From positions 3,844,001 to 3,908,000 of the forward strand of contig JAKZAN010000007.1 in NCBI GenBank assembly GCA_023053545.1: DNA of 64,000 nt, read 5' to 3'. This document shows positions 12,801 to 23,534 of the stretch, piece by piece. The stretch's first letter is position 1, and every line of letters starts with the position of its first letter. Source of the stretch: Lepidurus packardi. Taxonomy: Eukaryota; Arthropoda; Branchiopoda; Notostraca; Triopsidae. Below the pieces are notes generated by a model that did no database searches, had not been told where the DNA came from, and saw only the letters and a list, made by a program, of their open reading frames with translations. Position numbers and translations under genes: made by a program.

Positions 12801-15339
12801 ACGCCGAGGTTTTTTCTCTCTTCAGAAAGGAAGAGATCTGACTCTCACTATAACTACTGCGAGAGATGGCATACGAAACGGAGAACTAATCTTTTGTAGC
12901 TGTACCTATAAGGCTTACGGCAAAGAAGTTCGGGGACAGTTCGTGTCCAAATTTTAAAGCCTCAGTATTGCGACAGCCTTCAGTCGAACGTCATACGACG
13001 ACTTTTCTCTGACATAAGGGTTTCTTGTAGGAAGAAAGAGTCTATGGCGTAAAGGCGGTTCATAGAGTCAACGATGTCTCCGAGACGTCCTTACATACGT
13101 ATACGGAAAGAACGACTGAGGGGGCGATTTATAAGAAAAACCACTTCAGGGACTTGGGCAGGAACATTGTTGAAGGCGAGAGCTTACGGAGTTACAAAGG
13201 GGGACCCTGAACAATTTGCAGGTGCTATGCGTGCACAGAAAACCGCACTTGATACACCACCCAGCAGAGGGAGACTTGCCAAGAATCGTGCCAAGGCATT
13301 TCGAGCCTTTGGGCTTTTGTCAGATGCTTTATACTGAATAAATCTCCTTTGGCAAGAAATAAGTCGCTGGTATTTATGAGGTGAACCACCTTTGGCAGTT
13401 TGGGGCATTAAGAGCAATTACCACCTATTTGGAACAAAAGGTTTCCGACAGAAAATTGTCTAAAACTAAAAGAAAGTGTGATAAGTCAGTATTAGTATGT
13501 TTGTATAAGGTCTATTGTATTGTCGCTTTAGATCTCTTAAAGCACTAAGGCTTTCGTTTAAGACCACGGTATATTGGAACCCCTTATGGCGCTACAGCAT
13601 GGCAAATTTTGATTCGAAAATTCTCCTTCTCGGTGCAATATACTGAAGTCGTATTGTGACAATAATGCTTGGGATGTATAAATTTACTTTAGCTGCTGAT
13701 TTTCATTTTAACATGGGTTTCATTGTTTTTTTCATGGTGTTCAAGTTTTGAAAATTATAAGTAAAACATTATCAAAATCTCAAGTAGCAGGTAAAGTTGA
13801 TTTTGTTACAAAGATATTTTTAGAAAAATAATTTTTCAATTATCTGTTTCTTTTAATTTCTTGTTTAAAGTTTATTAAATTAGAATGAGAAATGGTGTGA
13901 CATCAGTGCCATCTTTTGTCAAAAAATTATCAACTACTTGCGGTACACCGTGGCCTTAAGACAGAAACTGATTCAAGAAAAATAAAATAAGGAATATAAG
14001 TCACTATATGTGTTATTGTATTAGTTATATTGTATTGCGTTTTTAGATTTATTAAAGTATTCAGGCTTTCCTTTGATGCTTATCTTTGGTTATAGCTTAT
14101 AAGTTCTGGGGTTCTGATTCATGTGTGAAGAAGCAGTCGCAGTCATTTTGCTGCCTTATTTCTTATTTAGTTAAATGAATCATCTCTTTATTGTGCATGG
14201 AGGTAAAAGGACCTGTGTCACAGAAAAGACTATGGGGCTTATTACCGGTTTAAGGAGACTATAGCTGGTAGGCTAAGTAGCATAGTGCTGAGTCTTCCAT
14301 TGTTAATTTGGACCTTTCAGCTCTTGATTCTTGTCTCCAAGGCGCTTTTATTCTGCACGGTCCACCAGTGAAAAGAAAAAAAAGAAGGCGGAGAGAACAG
14401 CTATAGAAGCAGACCTTCTAACCAAAGGAACCCAATAAGCTGTATAGTAACCATCTCTCAAAGAGATGCCGGAAGCGTGGGATGCATGATGTATACAAGA
14501 TATCCAACATTGTACAAGATGTCATCGTGTTTTATCAGCAGCATCCCTCCTAACTTAGGGAAACTCAAGTATTCTTCAAATTCGGGAGACTGAAAGGAAA
14601 AAATGGGGGGGAAAATGCAAAAGCAGCCACCTAAGGCGGTCTAGTTGCTTAGATGGCTATTTAGTGTCCATCGAAGCTGGAGCAAAGGCGAACAGGAGCA
14701 AAGGAAGCAGAAAATGTGCGTGGCGGGAAATCAGATTGATATTTCCGGCTCAAGGAGTAGCCACCAGCATCTAGCCAACTTGCAAGACCTAAAGGCTTAA
14801 CAAATCGGATACTGCTGATTGTGTCTGTCGATTCCTCAGCTGTTTCTCTCTCTCTCTCACAATTGGCCACCCCGCGCCTTTTTGTTCGATTCAGTGAGTT
14901 ACTTCAAGTGAGTGCCCAGGTCTATAACAGTCCTTAACTATGGCCTGATCGTCAGCAATTTATTCCTTATGGAAAACTTTTTTTTTTAAGAAGAAATCTA
15001 GAATGCCAAACTCTTGATGTGGGGAGCTCAGGAAGAGGGAGAGGGGGAGGGATAGAGAAAATGAGAATCTATAAAAGAGAGAAAACTTTGATTTACTCTC
15101 GAATATTCAAAAACGAAATCGATTTTTCCATCACTCCTTTTCTTTCTATCAAGGCAAGATTAAGGTTTTGTACACAGCTACGTAACAGTGGGTTGTGAGA
15201 CTTATATGGGGCACTTTTAAATTACATATGGATCAGGATGGGAGGAAAGGCAGGAGTAAGTCGTTAAGTTTCCATGAAAGGGAGCTATAGTAATTTCCCT
15301 TAATAATTTTAAGATTTGAAATTTCGGGGAGGGTCGACT
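9849..15339. other. Intergenic region between the dpr-like and receptor genes
   Basis: The two flanking genes converge here. It holds a TTAA element at 13558-13959, a C run at 11330-11344, and small open frames at 12721-12957 (78 codons) and 13074-13337 (87 codons, basic). I do not recognise either frame, neither has clear splice context, and I do not call them genes. Confidence 0.6.
13558..13959. repeat. TTAA-ended MITE-like element, copy b (best ends)
   Basis: The copy runs TTAAGACCACGGTATA ... TACACCGTGGCCTTAA, so both ends show TTAA outside a 12-bp terminal inverted repeat (one or two mismatches). About 400 bp, no open frame. TTAA target sites are known for piggyBac-type DNA transposons, but the terminal sequence here is not the usual piggyBac CCC start, so the superfamily is open. 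Confidence 0.8.
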
Positions 15340-18300
15340 TTAAAGGAATAGATACCGTAATAAAATAATGAGCATGATAATTAAGTAAGCAAAGAAGGCA
15401 AGTCGGTCGATAAATCGCGCAACGATTCTCCAGTGTTTTGTAGCCAGCTTTAATTGGCTATGAGGAGCATGGGCTGATGCAAGGGTCGATTTGCCCATTG
15501 TTGTCGTGGCAGTACTTGTGCTTTCCGTTTCAGATTGTGCTTCTTCCTGTGCTCGTAATCCGCCTCGTTCCGAGTCCTATTGAATATTCATTTCTTTGTT
15601 AAAAAATAGTCAATTGTAACTGGGAAATAGAGTAGAAGTAAAAAATGGAGCTTCCTTTTCTTGACATGCGCTGATTACATTGTTTGTGCATTTTCATTGA
15701 GGACACAAAAAAACGTTTGGAAAAAGGAAAATAAGGCTTTGCATAGTAAGTGTGAGAACTCGCTACAATGTTTTCGCTTCTTTAGGTTAGGTTGCCAAGT
15801 GCCGACAGACGCGATCCACGTTCAGCACCCGATGAAACAAGTTGAAAGAACTTCGATTTGCATAGTGGAAATATATTCTTTATGGAAGAATTTCATTTAT
15901 AAACTTGAAAACCTAATCTCTTGTAGTTTCCTAGCATGAAAAGTTAATCATTCTGTGAATTGTTTTTGGTTTGTAAAAGTAGTGGATGGTATTTTTTGGA
16001 TATATTTTTTTTTTTTGGTTTTTGTAAGGTTGCAATTCATTTTCTTTTCTCTCTTTTATGTCCTATATCCCTTGGCAATGTGGTGCATGGTTTCGGTTTC
16101 TGGGTAAAGGAAAATCTGGTGCCAAGATCGTTAGATCGGATGTGTGTTTTTTTAGTGGGGGAAAGAAGTGCGAAAAGTTGGTTTGTCTTTCTTACTAGTG
16201 AGACTTGTGAACCACATACCCAGGCTAGTCCACTCTCGGATCCATCCATGCAGCACAGGAGTCCAGTAGGCAAGGGGTCATCGCGTCTCAGCAAATGACT
16301 GTTGATTAGCGTTACCAAGACAGATAATCCGGAAAGGGCCAATAGCGTCACGTGGAAGATAACTAGAACGTTAAATTAAACGCCGTTGAAGTATTAATTT
16401 TCTTTTCGTTTTAAAAAACATATATGTTAACTTTCCCTCCCACTTACCTACGACAGGCACGTGATTGCCAGCTGCTGGAAGGACGAGTCGGAAATAAATT
16501 AAAAGAATTGTCACCAAGGCAATCGCAGTGCACCCTACGTGGATACGTTCCCGGCAGCGGGGATTCATCAGAAAGGTCACCAAAACCAAGACCCAAATCA
16601 CTGAGATCAAAGAAAATGAAAATAAGAGTAAAAATAATTATTAAAAACATATCTCATCGAAATCCTTACAAATTAACCCCATATAAAGTTTATCTTTTTA
16701 ATTATTTAGAGTGATTTTAGAAATGAAATATTCGTTATTTGTTTTCTTTGAATGATGTTTTTAAATGTTACCTATGGAAGGAGCCATGACCATCTTGGCG
16801 TCGAATGGCGATTGGCGCTGTAAGAGGAAGTTAAAGGCGGCATCTTGGTACGGCGGACTGCAGCAATCGAATTGCAGGCTATTGACAAGAGCGGTGGCAG
16901 ATACTACATTCCATGGACTGCTGCCTGTCACGTAGTGACTTAAATCGGCCTGGAGAACAGACGTAATATACTTAGTGTGGGTCCTTTTATAGAGATGAAC
17001 GCTTTGTGTAGCTCGGTAAGTTAAATGGGAACAAATTACCAAAATTGTGTGTTAAGATTTTGATTAATGCTTGAAAGGTACATTAGACCGACTGTTTTAA
17101 TTATTTTAAAGTCGTTCAGAAAGTATTAGCACGCGAACGCTTTATCAAGACGTCGCAAAAGTATCAGGGCGTGGCTTACAGGGCTTGCTACCCTGGTTAC
17201 AGTTTACGTTTGCGCTTAACATAGTAAACAAAGCTCTCGAGGGACCATGGGTACTGCATGTTTGTGACGTCAGAAAGACACGCGTTTCTTACTTTTCAAA
17301 CTTTCTTTATGCTAGAGTAGTTATAGAAATTAGGGTGTAATAATCATAATTTATATTCTAATCATGGTTATCGCTTTCCTGCTGTTTTGCAAGGCAAAGT
17401 TGTTGCTTGGTGCAATTGGTGGCTGTTCTTTAAATTTATAATAACAACTGTTAATGCAATATTGAAGCATACATTAAATTACAATAAAATAATAGTTGTA
17501 AAGTTAATGACCTAATAATTACATTTAAAGTCATATACAGGTAGTTGTAATTGAATAACAATTTATTTTGTTGAAAATATTTTCAGCATAGTAATGTAAG
17601 TATTTCGCATATCAAGTGCTGACTGTTTCATGCTTTACTTCAGTTTTGTTGCCCATAATGCCTAGGATTATTTCGGTGCTGTCATGACTCCATGCTCCGA
17701 AACGTAGCAGGCACGTGTGTCGATCAAAAGGCCAATTAGTCAAATCTAGATCGCAATGAGTTTTGAGGGCTAGAGGCGGAATATAATAGACCACGCCAGT
17801 GTGTAGCAGCACAACATGGGTTCCCGGCATGGTTTCCAATCCATGAAAACTGATGGGGAGGGTTAAAATTGTCAATTCTATCGAACTTTTTTAAAATTAT
17901 TTTTCTTAAATTTGTATACCTATTATACACGACAATATCTGGTTTCCAGATTTGATTCGAAGGTAGCTTAATGCTCATTAAGTTCCCAAAATCTGCCGGG
18001 TTCCACGTTAGCATATCATCTGTCCACGCCTTTTCATGTAAAAATGTTATTAAGGTTAGAAAGGACTGGTGACAAAATTTACCATAGCTAGCCAACCGTG
18101 AGTAATGAGGGTACTCTGAAGTTCGTCCTAAGAAAATAAGTAAAAAAGAGAAGTGCCTTTCAGCATCATTCCTCTTCCGACCCGATAAGGAAAAGTAAAT
18201 TTCTCTTACGATGCGCAGTTCAGTTAGCGAGTATTGCATGTACACTTCGGTAAGGTTAGAGTGATGAGCCACGGGTCGTACAAATTCGCTGTATTTCCGG

Positions 18301-19510
18301 TTTTGGAACAACTCGGTCCTCAACGCCGAAATCCAATTGTCGGCTCCTGAAGTCGCAACAGTTTCTGGGGATATTGGAAAAAAACGAGAAGAAAAGGGAA
18401 ACGTGGAGCAAAAAGTTTGTGAGGAACAAGCATGTGCCATTAGCTGACGACTCATTAACGGAACGGAAACGACCACATGTCTTCAAGCGCCACCATATGC
18501 TGAAAAGCGTTTTGCTCTTTTTAGGTCAGTGATGTCTGTCATGTAAGGGCCATTAAGGCCCCTATGACGTTTTTTTTAGCAGTCTAGAACCACATTTGAT
18601 AACAAAAGACTTACAATTCCCTTTATGGGATGACGTACCTCATAATGTTACGTTATCCTGCCGCCACGTGTGGCAAACATTTGTATACTTTATTGCTCAT
18701 TCTGTAGATATCTTGGAATTTGTCAGCAAGATGGCGATGAGACTCTCCCCGGAGACTTATACCATGAAGAAACGAGAAGAAATTGAAGTTCTTAACTGAA
18801 CAGGATTGAATCTCTGCCAGTGAGTAAAATAAAAAATAAAAATAGTTGGGGCTTCTTATGCGTTTAAGCCTTAGAAAGACAGGGTAGGTTGGTTTTCAAT
18901 ACTGAACTGTTCGATTTACTAGTCTGCCCGGCGAAAGGGAACTCAATTACGATAAGTGGACGGACCGACAACCGACCGAGGACCAAAGCGAGCCCAACCG
19001 CCTGTATATAGCTGTAGACTTTGACTAGTCGGTAATTTGTTTTTCTTTACACGTTTGGGAAACTTTGGCGTCCTTTCCGTTCATCGAAGTAATTTGTTTG
19101 TGTAGGGGTGCACACACCGGTAAAGAGTTTTCCCTCTCTTCATTATTAGGAAGCCCCGTCAAGTTGCTGCTATGTTGTCTGGGCATTACTTTTCACAAGT
19201 CGAAGCTAAAAATACGGCTTTCACACGTGGCCGCGTTATGACTACCTAATGAACCACCCTTGGACCTCTTTGCCGGAAAGAAAATGGATTGCCTCTCGGC
19301 TTTGTTGTGTTTTACTTTGCTCCTTTGACTACATGAAGTTAATGTTCTTTTTTTTCGTTTTAGAAAAAATGGACTAGCGCACGTGTGTTTTCAACATCCG
19401 TCACAGCAATGGCGCGAGCAGCTTTTATTTTGCAACTTACGAGCTGGCGGAAGGGCCACAAACGTTAAGATGGTCACTGCTAGCAAAAACTTGTCCGCGG
19501 ATTGTTGCAT
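15340..19510 (-). CDS. Nicotinic acetylcholine receptor subunit, divergent alpha type
   Basis: Nine exons, all GT-AG, phases consistent: 19510-19441, 18364-18210, 18127-18083, 18029-17920, 17849-17639, 16949-16772, 16600-16448, 16362-16220, 15576-15340. They sum to 1302 bp, 433 residues. A signal peptide ([16 protein letters not shown], residues 9-24) precedes the ligand-binding domain: [23 protein letters not shown], a Cys-loop between Cys159 and Cys173 with the canonical 13-residue spacing, and vicinal Cys226-Cys227 in loop C followed by PPY, which marks an alpha subunit. M1 to M4 follow; M4 is [15 protein letters not shown]. The third exon is 45 bp, as in classical nAChR genes. Odd: pore helix M2 (from Ile276) has His at 2' and Ala284 at 9' where Leu is nearly invariant, the loop C aromatic is Phe224 instead of Tyr, and the M3-M4 loop is only about 75 residues. 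No break is seen, so it should encode a working but unusual ligand-gated channel subunit. Confidence 0.93.
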
Positions 19511-22500
19511 GGCTCTGGAATTCGAAGCGGCAACTGGCAAGTATAGCCTAAGAGGACAAAAGAATAGTTTTAAAATGAAGACGTTATTTTTCTTTTCTTG
19601 GCACGTGAATCTGCAGGCACAGGTGTGTAGGTTTGTTATTTTTGAATTCACGAACATCTTTTCAACGCTTGCTACTTTATTCTCCAAATCTTGGGGGCGG
19701 GCATGGTGGTGTATTTCAGTGTAAAACAGCATATAATCAGCTGTCAAGATGTTGATGGCTCCCGTCTTGACAGACATAACATTAACGCCGGCTTTTTATG
19801 ACTGCTTTCGCTATGCGCTCCCAATATTTTCCTTTCACTACTTTGCTCCCCAAACAAACCTTCTGTACGCTATAGATACTGCACAGTCTTAATTCTTTTT
19901 TTTCGCTTAATGTTATAGCAGCGAATCGTTTCGGTAAGGGCCACTTTAGATTACGTTTTTCTGTAGGAAAAAGGATGTAAAAGGCAGGCATTGTTGGGTA
20001 AACCTAATCCAGTTGCATCAACAAACAATGATCGGTGACCAAAACTGTGCGGGTGCAGTAAAGTTATAAAAAAAAAGTTTATTTTTTATTTTTTTTATTT
20101 TATGCATGGCCATAACAGTTTTTCTTTTGTAAAAGATTCCGGGGAATGGGAAGCTGCAACTGCAGCTCGCATTCTTAACATTCGTTTCTCTCCCAATGAG
20201 ATTTAGACAAGGGGGATGCCTTGTCTGCATGTGTATAAAGATAAGAGAAACATGGGTCATAAAATGTGCCCGGCCCTGACATGCTTAATGAGCAACCCAA
20301 TCACCCGGTAAGTAACACTCATCAACTCCATGGAAATGGAATGAGGAATGCTTTTGTTTTCTCTTTATTCTATTTCCCTCCTTATATCGTAGAAAGCCAG
20401 ACATTGGAGATCAGCGTTATTGTTTTTAGCATGCCGTTGTTTATTTTAATTAAAATATCATTTGCATGAGGAGATCGAACCTACCTTTTTCTTTTAATTA
20501 AAAAATGTCCTATACAGAAAACTTATACTGGCTGTTTGGCTTAATCCAACGGAGAACTGTACCACAGAAGGTCACTTATCAGGTTTTATATAGTTTCTGC
20601 ACAGCTTCCGGCTTGAGTCTGATGGGGGGGGGGGGGGGGTCTTTTCGTGTATAACTTTGCATGCAAGTCTAATTGGCTTCCGTATTTGGTTTTTGGCACC
20701 ACACAACCCACCCAGACTTACCACTACAGTTAAACTAACTCGCAGCCCGAGTCCACACTTCCTTTTAGCTTTAGCGCGTGCATTTGCTAACGGCCGAGTG
20801 AGTAGAAGAGAGCCTTCGCACAAGCTCTTGTATTCTTTTACACCCAAAAAGTTGGGAAGCTGCGAGAGAAACGTGTACTCGAGGCCTGTCATCGTAGTCA
20901 TCAAGTGTGTGAAACAACGAAGCCAACGCAAAAGTTTAAGTAAAGCTCTTCATAACTAACCGAAACATCACACCAGCCTCTTAATTTCCTATACCGACGA
21001 CAGATTTGCGAGCTTGGGAAGTACTCGGGTCTATAATGTTAGTCAGGACAAACCCAATTTTCCGGGTCTACAATGTTGGTCAGGACAAAACAATTTTTCA
21101 GAAACAGGGAGAAATAGACGTATAAGTTGAGGGCTGTTATAACGTATGAACGAAAAGTAGCTCAATAAGCTTAGCAGACATTCTATTTCTTATGAAATTC
21201 GCCTCGAAATTGGACACCAGCAAAACCACTCCAAATCCCACACCAACAAGAACGGGGAAAAACGAGCAAGGAACGTTATAAGTCATAAGGCGGTTAGCAG
21301 GGGTGACTAATGAGAGTTACTTAAAGATTTCCAAAGGCATGAAGTGAGTCAAGTGGGGTAGTAGCGATGCCTCTTAAGTTCGTATGTAAAAAAAATCTTA
21401 AGCCTCTTAGCGCCTAAGGCGTAATCTTGGAACTATATAATGAGTGGCGATAAGTGGTTTTGTTAGGATTTCAGTAAGCAGCAAAGATCTCGAAACGTTT
21501 GTGGAAGATACGTGAGAGATTGTTCCAAGCTTCGTTGGATTTTTGCAAATTAGGAAAGACTAATCGTTTGCTAATGAACCACAAAGGATCTCGGTTTGAA
21601 GGTTTTGAACCCCAAGCATGTGGTTCAGTTTGAGGTTTTTCGGTTTTGGGTACGACGGTACGACACGGTAGATTGAGACTGAGAATTCTGGCACTGGCAT
21701 GTCAGGGGCGGGTATGGTAAGAGGAAACAACGCCCTTTTTCCTTAATCTTTTTTTTTTGTTTTCGAAAACCCACATTTCGCTACAACCGAAGATCAAATG
21801 ACATGAATATGAAAGCTAGGAAATGGGTTAGAAGTGTTTCGCTTATAGGTTTTGTTATTCTTATGGCGCTGGACCACCCTGTTCCCTGCATAAAATCTAC
21901 AAAGGATTTTAATTAAGGTATCCATAAATTAGGGCGTCTTAACTAAAAAAATGAGATGGAATTTCAGGTGTCTGAATTGATTATATGTATATAATCTATA
22001 ACCAGCGTTGGGAGAAAAAAATAGAGGGAGAAAAGGTCTCGCCGTGTAAAAATGAAGTGCTATAACTGGCGTTTGGGTGAGTTATGGACTTTTTTATTAT
22101 TTTTTATCCCGACCACCACTTCTGGATTTGCTTGGTTTCAAAAGTGAGGGGTTGTTGTGTTCTCTGTTTGGTTTTGTACAACTCGGAATCTCTTTCGGGC
22201 GGTGGGAACACGTATCAAAGGCTCGTTAGGGAACACTTACAAGTCCTGAGGCAACAAAACTCGCGCCCTTTTCATACATTCAACTTCCGAACCCCTTTTT
22301 GCGTTATGTATGGGTTGTATGGGGGAAACTTACTCTTTTGGGTTTCAGAGTTGTAGAGTTGGAGGTCAAGAGTTGAATAGTCCGCTCGTAATTCCCTCAA
22401 CGTCGTCTCCCCACACCCGTGCTTTACTGACGTGTAATAGATTTCGCGGTCTTTTTAGTGGTTATATGTAGATACAGTTGCTTACACAAGTTAACGAGGT

Positions 22501-22858
22501 TCGTGAAGTCCGATTCTTTTTTCCTAATATTATTTCTTTCCCCCAATTCGTTAGCGAGGAGAGGAGCGGAGCAAATACGTCGAGACGGGATGACATGGGA
22601 GTGATTGACAAGCCATATGGTGGCCTTCATTTGAATGTTACAAAGCATACGTATCATGGGGTCGAAAATTCCATGGTTTGCTCCTCATTACAGGCATGAG
22701 ACGTGAACCAGAAACGCCCCTTATCAAAGAACCAAGATTGAATTACACTAACATCGCGGGGAATCCTTCGCTTTAAGGGTTAAATACGACAATGAGCATT
22801 TATGGCAAGCTATGAAGCTCTGGAGAGACGCTACCTAAGCCGAGCTCGTTTTGACGGA

Positions 22859-23345
22859 AGTTGACTTGAAAGTCGACTTAAAGTTGACTTAAAAGTCTAC
22901 CCAAGACTTGCGCTTATAAGCGTCTTATAAGCGAGAGACTGCGTGACTTTCAAGAATACGCTACTTTGTATATATTGCAATTGGTTTTTTAATTCTTCTA
23001 ATTGGCCATCAACGATTTTTCCCTCGCAGTACTGTATTGAATTTTGGGAAAAAACGAAGAAGCACGAGCGTAAGTTGCAAACAACCAATGGCTGACAAGT
23101 ATCCCGTCAACATCTTCCTCAGCCATATCGTCAATTGTCCGGATAATATTAAAAACTGATTAAAGAATGGAAGAAATTAACTGCCCCACAGAACAAAACA
23201 ATAATTTGCTATTGAAATCCATACTCGAAGAACGAAGAATTCGTACATTGTTCATTTTCGACAAGCACCACCCCATGGCTTAAGCAATTCTAAACTTATG
23301 CTTATAACCCTTCGTTTTGGACTCGAGACTTTCCAAGTCGACTTC
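22859..23345 (+). repeat. Left copy of a segmental duplication flanking GCNA
   Basis: From a short GTTGACTTGAAAGTCGACTT array through GCGCTTATAAGCG, TTGCAATTGGTTTT, GGCCATCAACGATTTTTCCC and TTCATTTTCGACAAGCACC, this matches 26380-27011 in the same orientation at roughly 90-95 percent by eye. It ends about 190 bp before the GCNA start codon, so it is probably the GCNA 5' flank or promoter. Confidence 0.85.
23168..23284 (+). other. Small open frame in the GCNA 5' flank (38 codons)
   Basis: It starts ATG GAA GAA ATT and encodes MEEINCPTEQNN ... FIFDKHHPMA before a stop. The downstream copy (around 26846) keeps the frame open with a few mostly conservative changes, but its ATG has become GTG. 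It could be an upstream ORF, an unspliced GCNA leader, or chance within a young duplication. I do not recognise it. Confidence 0.2.
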
Positions 23346-23534
23346 CTGAAACTTTCAAAGCTTAGACTAAAACTAACGCTTATAAACGTAAGTCAAGGAA
23401 GTTTGGCTAGTCTAAAGTTTCAGTCGAACATACAAAACAAACGCGGCTGGAAGCGATGCCGCTAGGGTCGCTGTAAACCGTGTTAAGTTTGAATCATGGT
23501 GTTGTGACGGTTGGAATGTATTTTTTAGCCAAAA

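Larger units (their letters stand above)
19511..23534. other. Intergenic region between divergent receptor and GCNA genes
   Basis: No exon was found. It contains a G run (20625-20639), AT-rich spacer, and from 22859 the left copy of the duplicated segment that also occurs downstream of GCNA. Promoters of both genes should lie at its two ends; I see no unambiguous core element. Confidence 0.6.

Noticed and set aside
13074-13337. 87-codon basic frame, and the 78-codon frame at 12721-12957
   Set aside because: Not recognised; no promoter, splice or conservation evidence. Composition alone is not enough to call a gene.
17736-18476. 246-codon minus-strand open frame as one exon
   Set aside because: It reads through three real introns of the receptor gene; the family alignment and phases require splicing at 18210/18127, 18083/18029 and 17920/17849.
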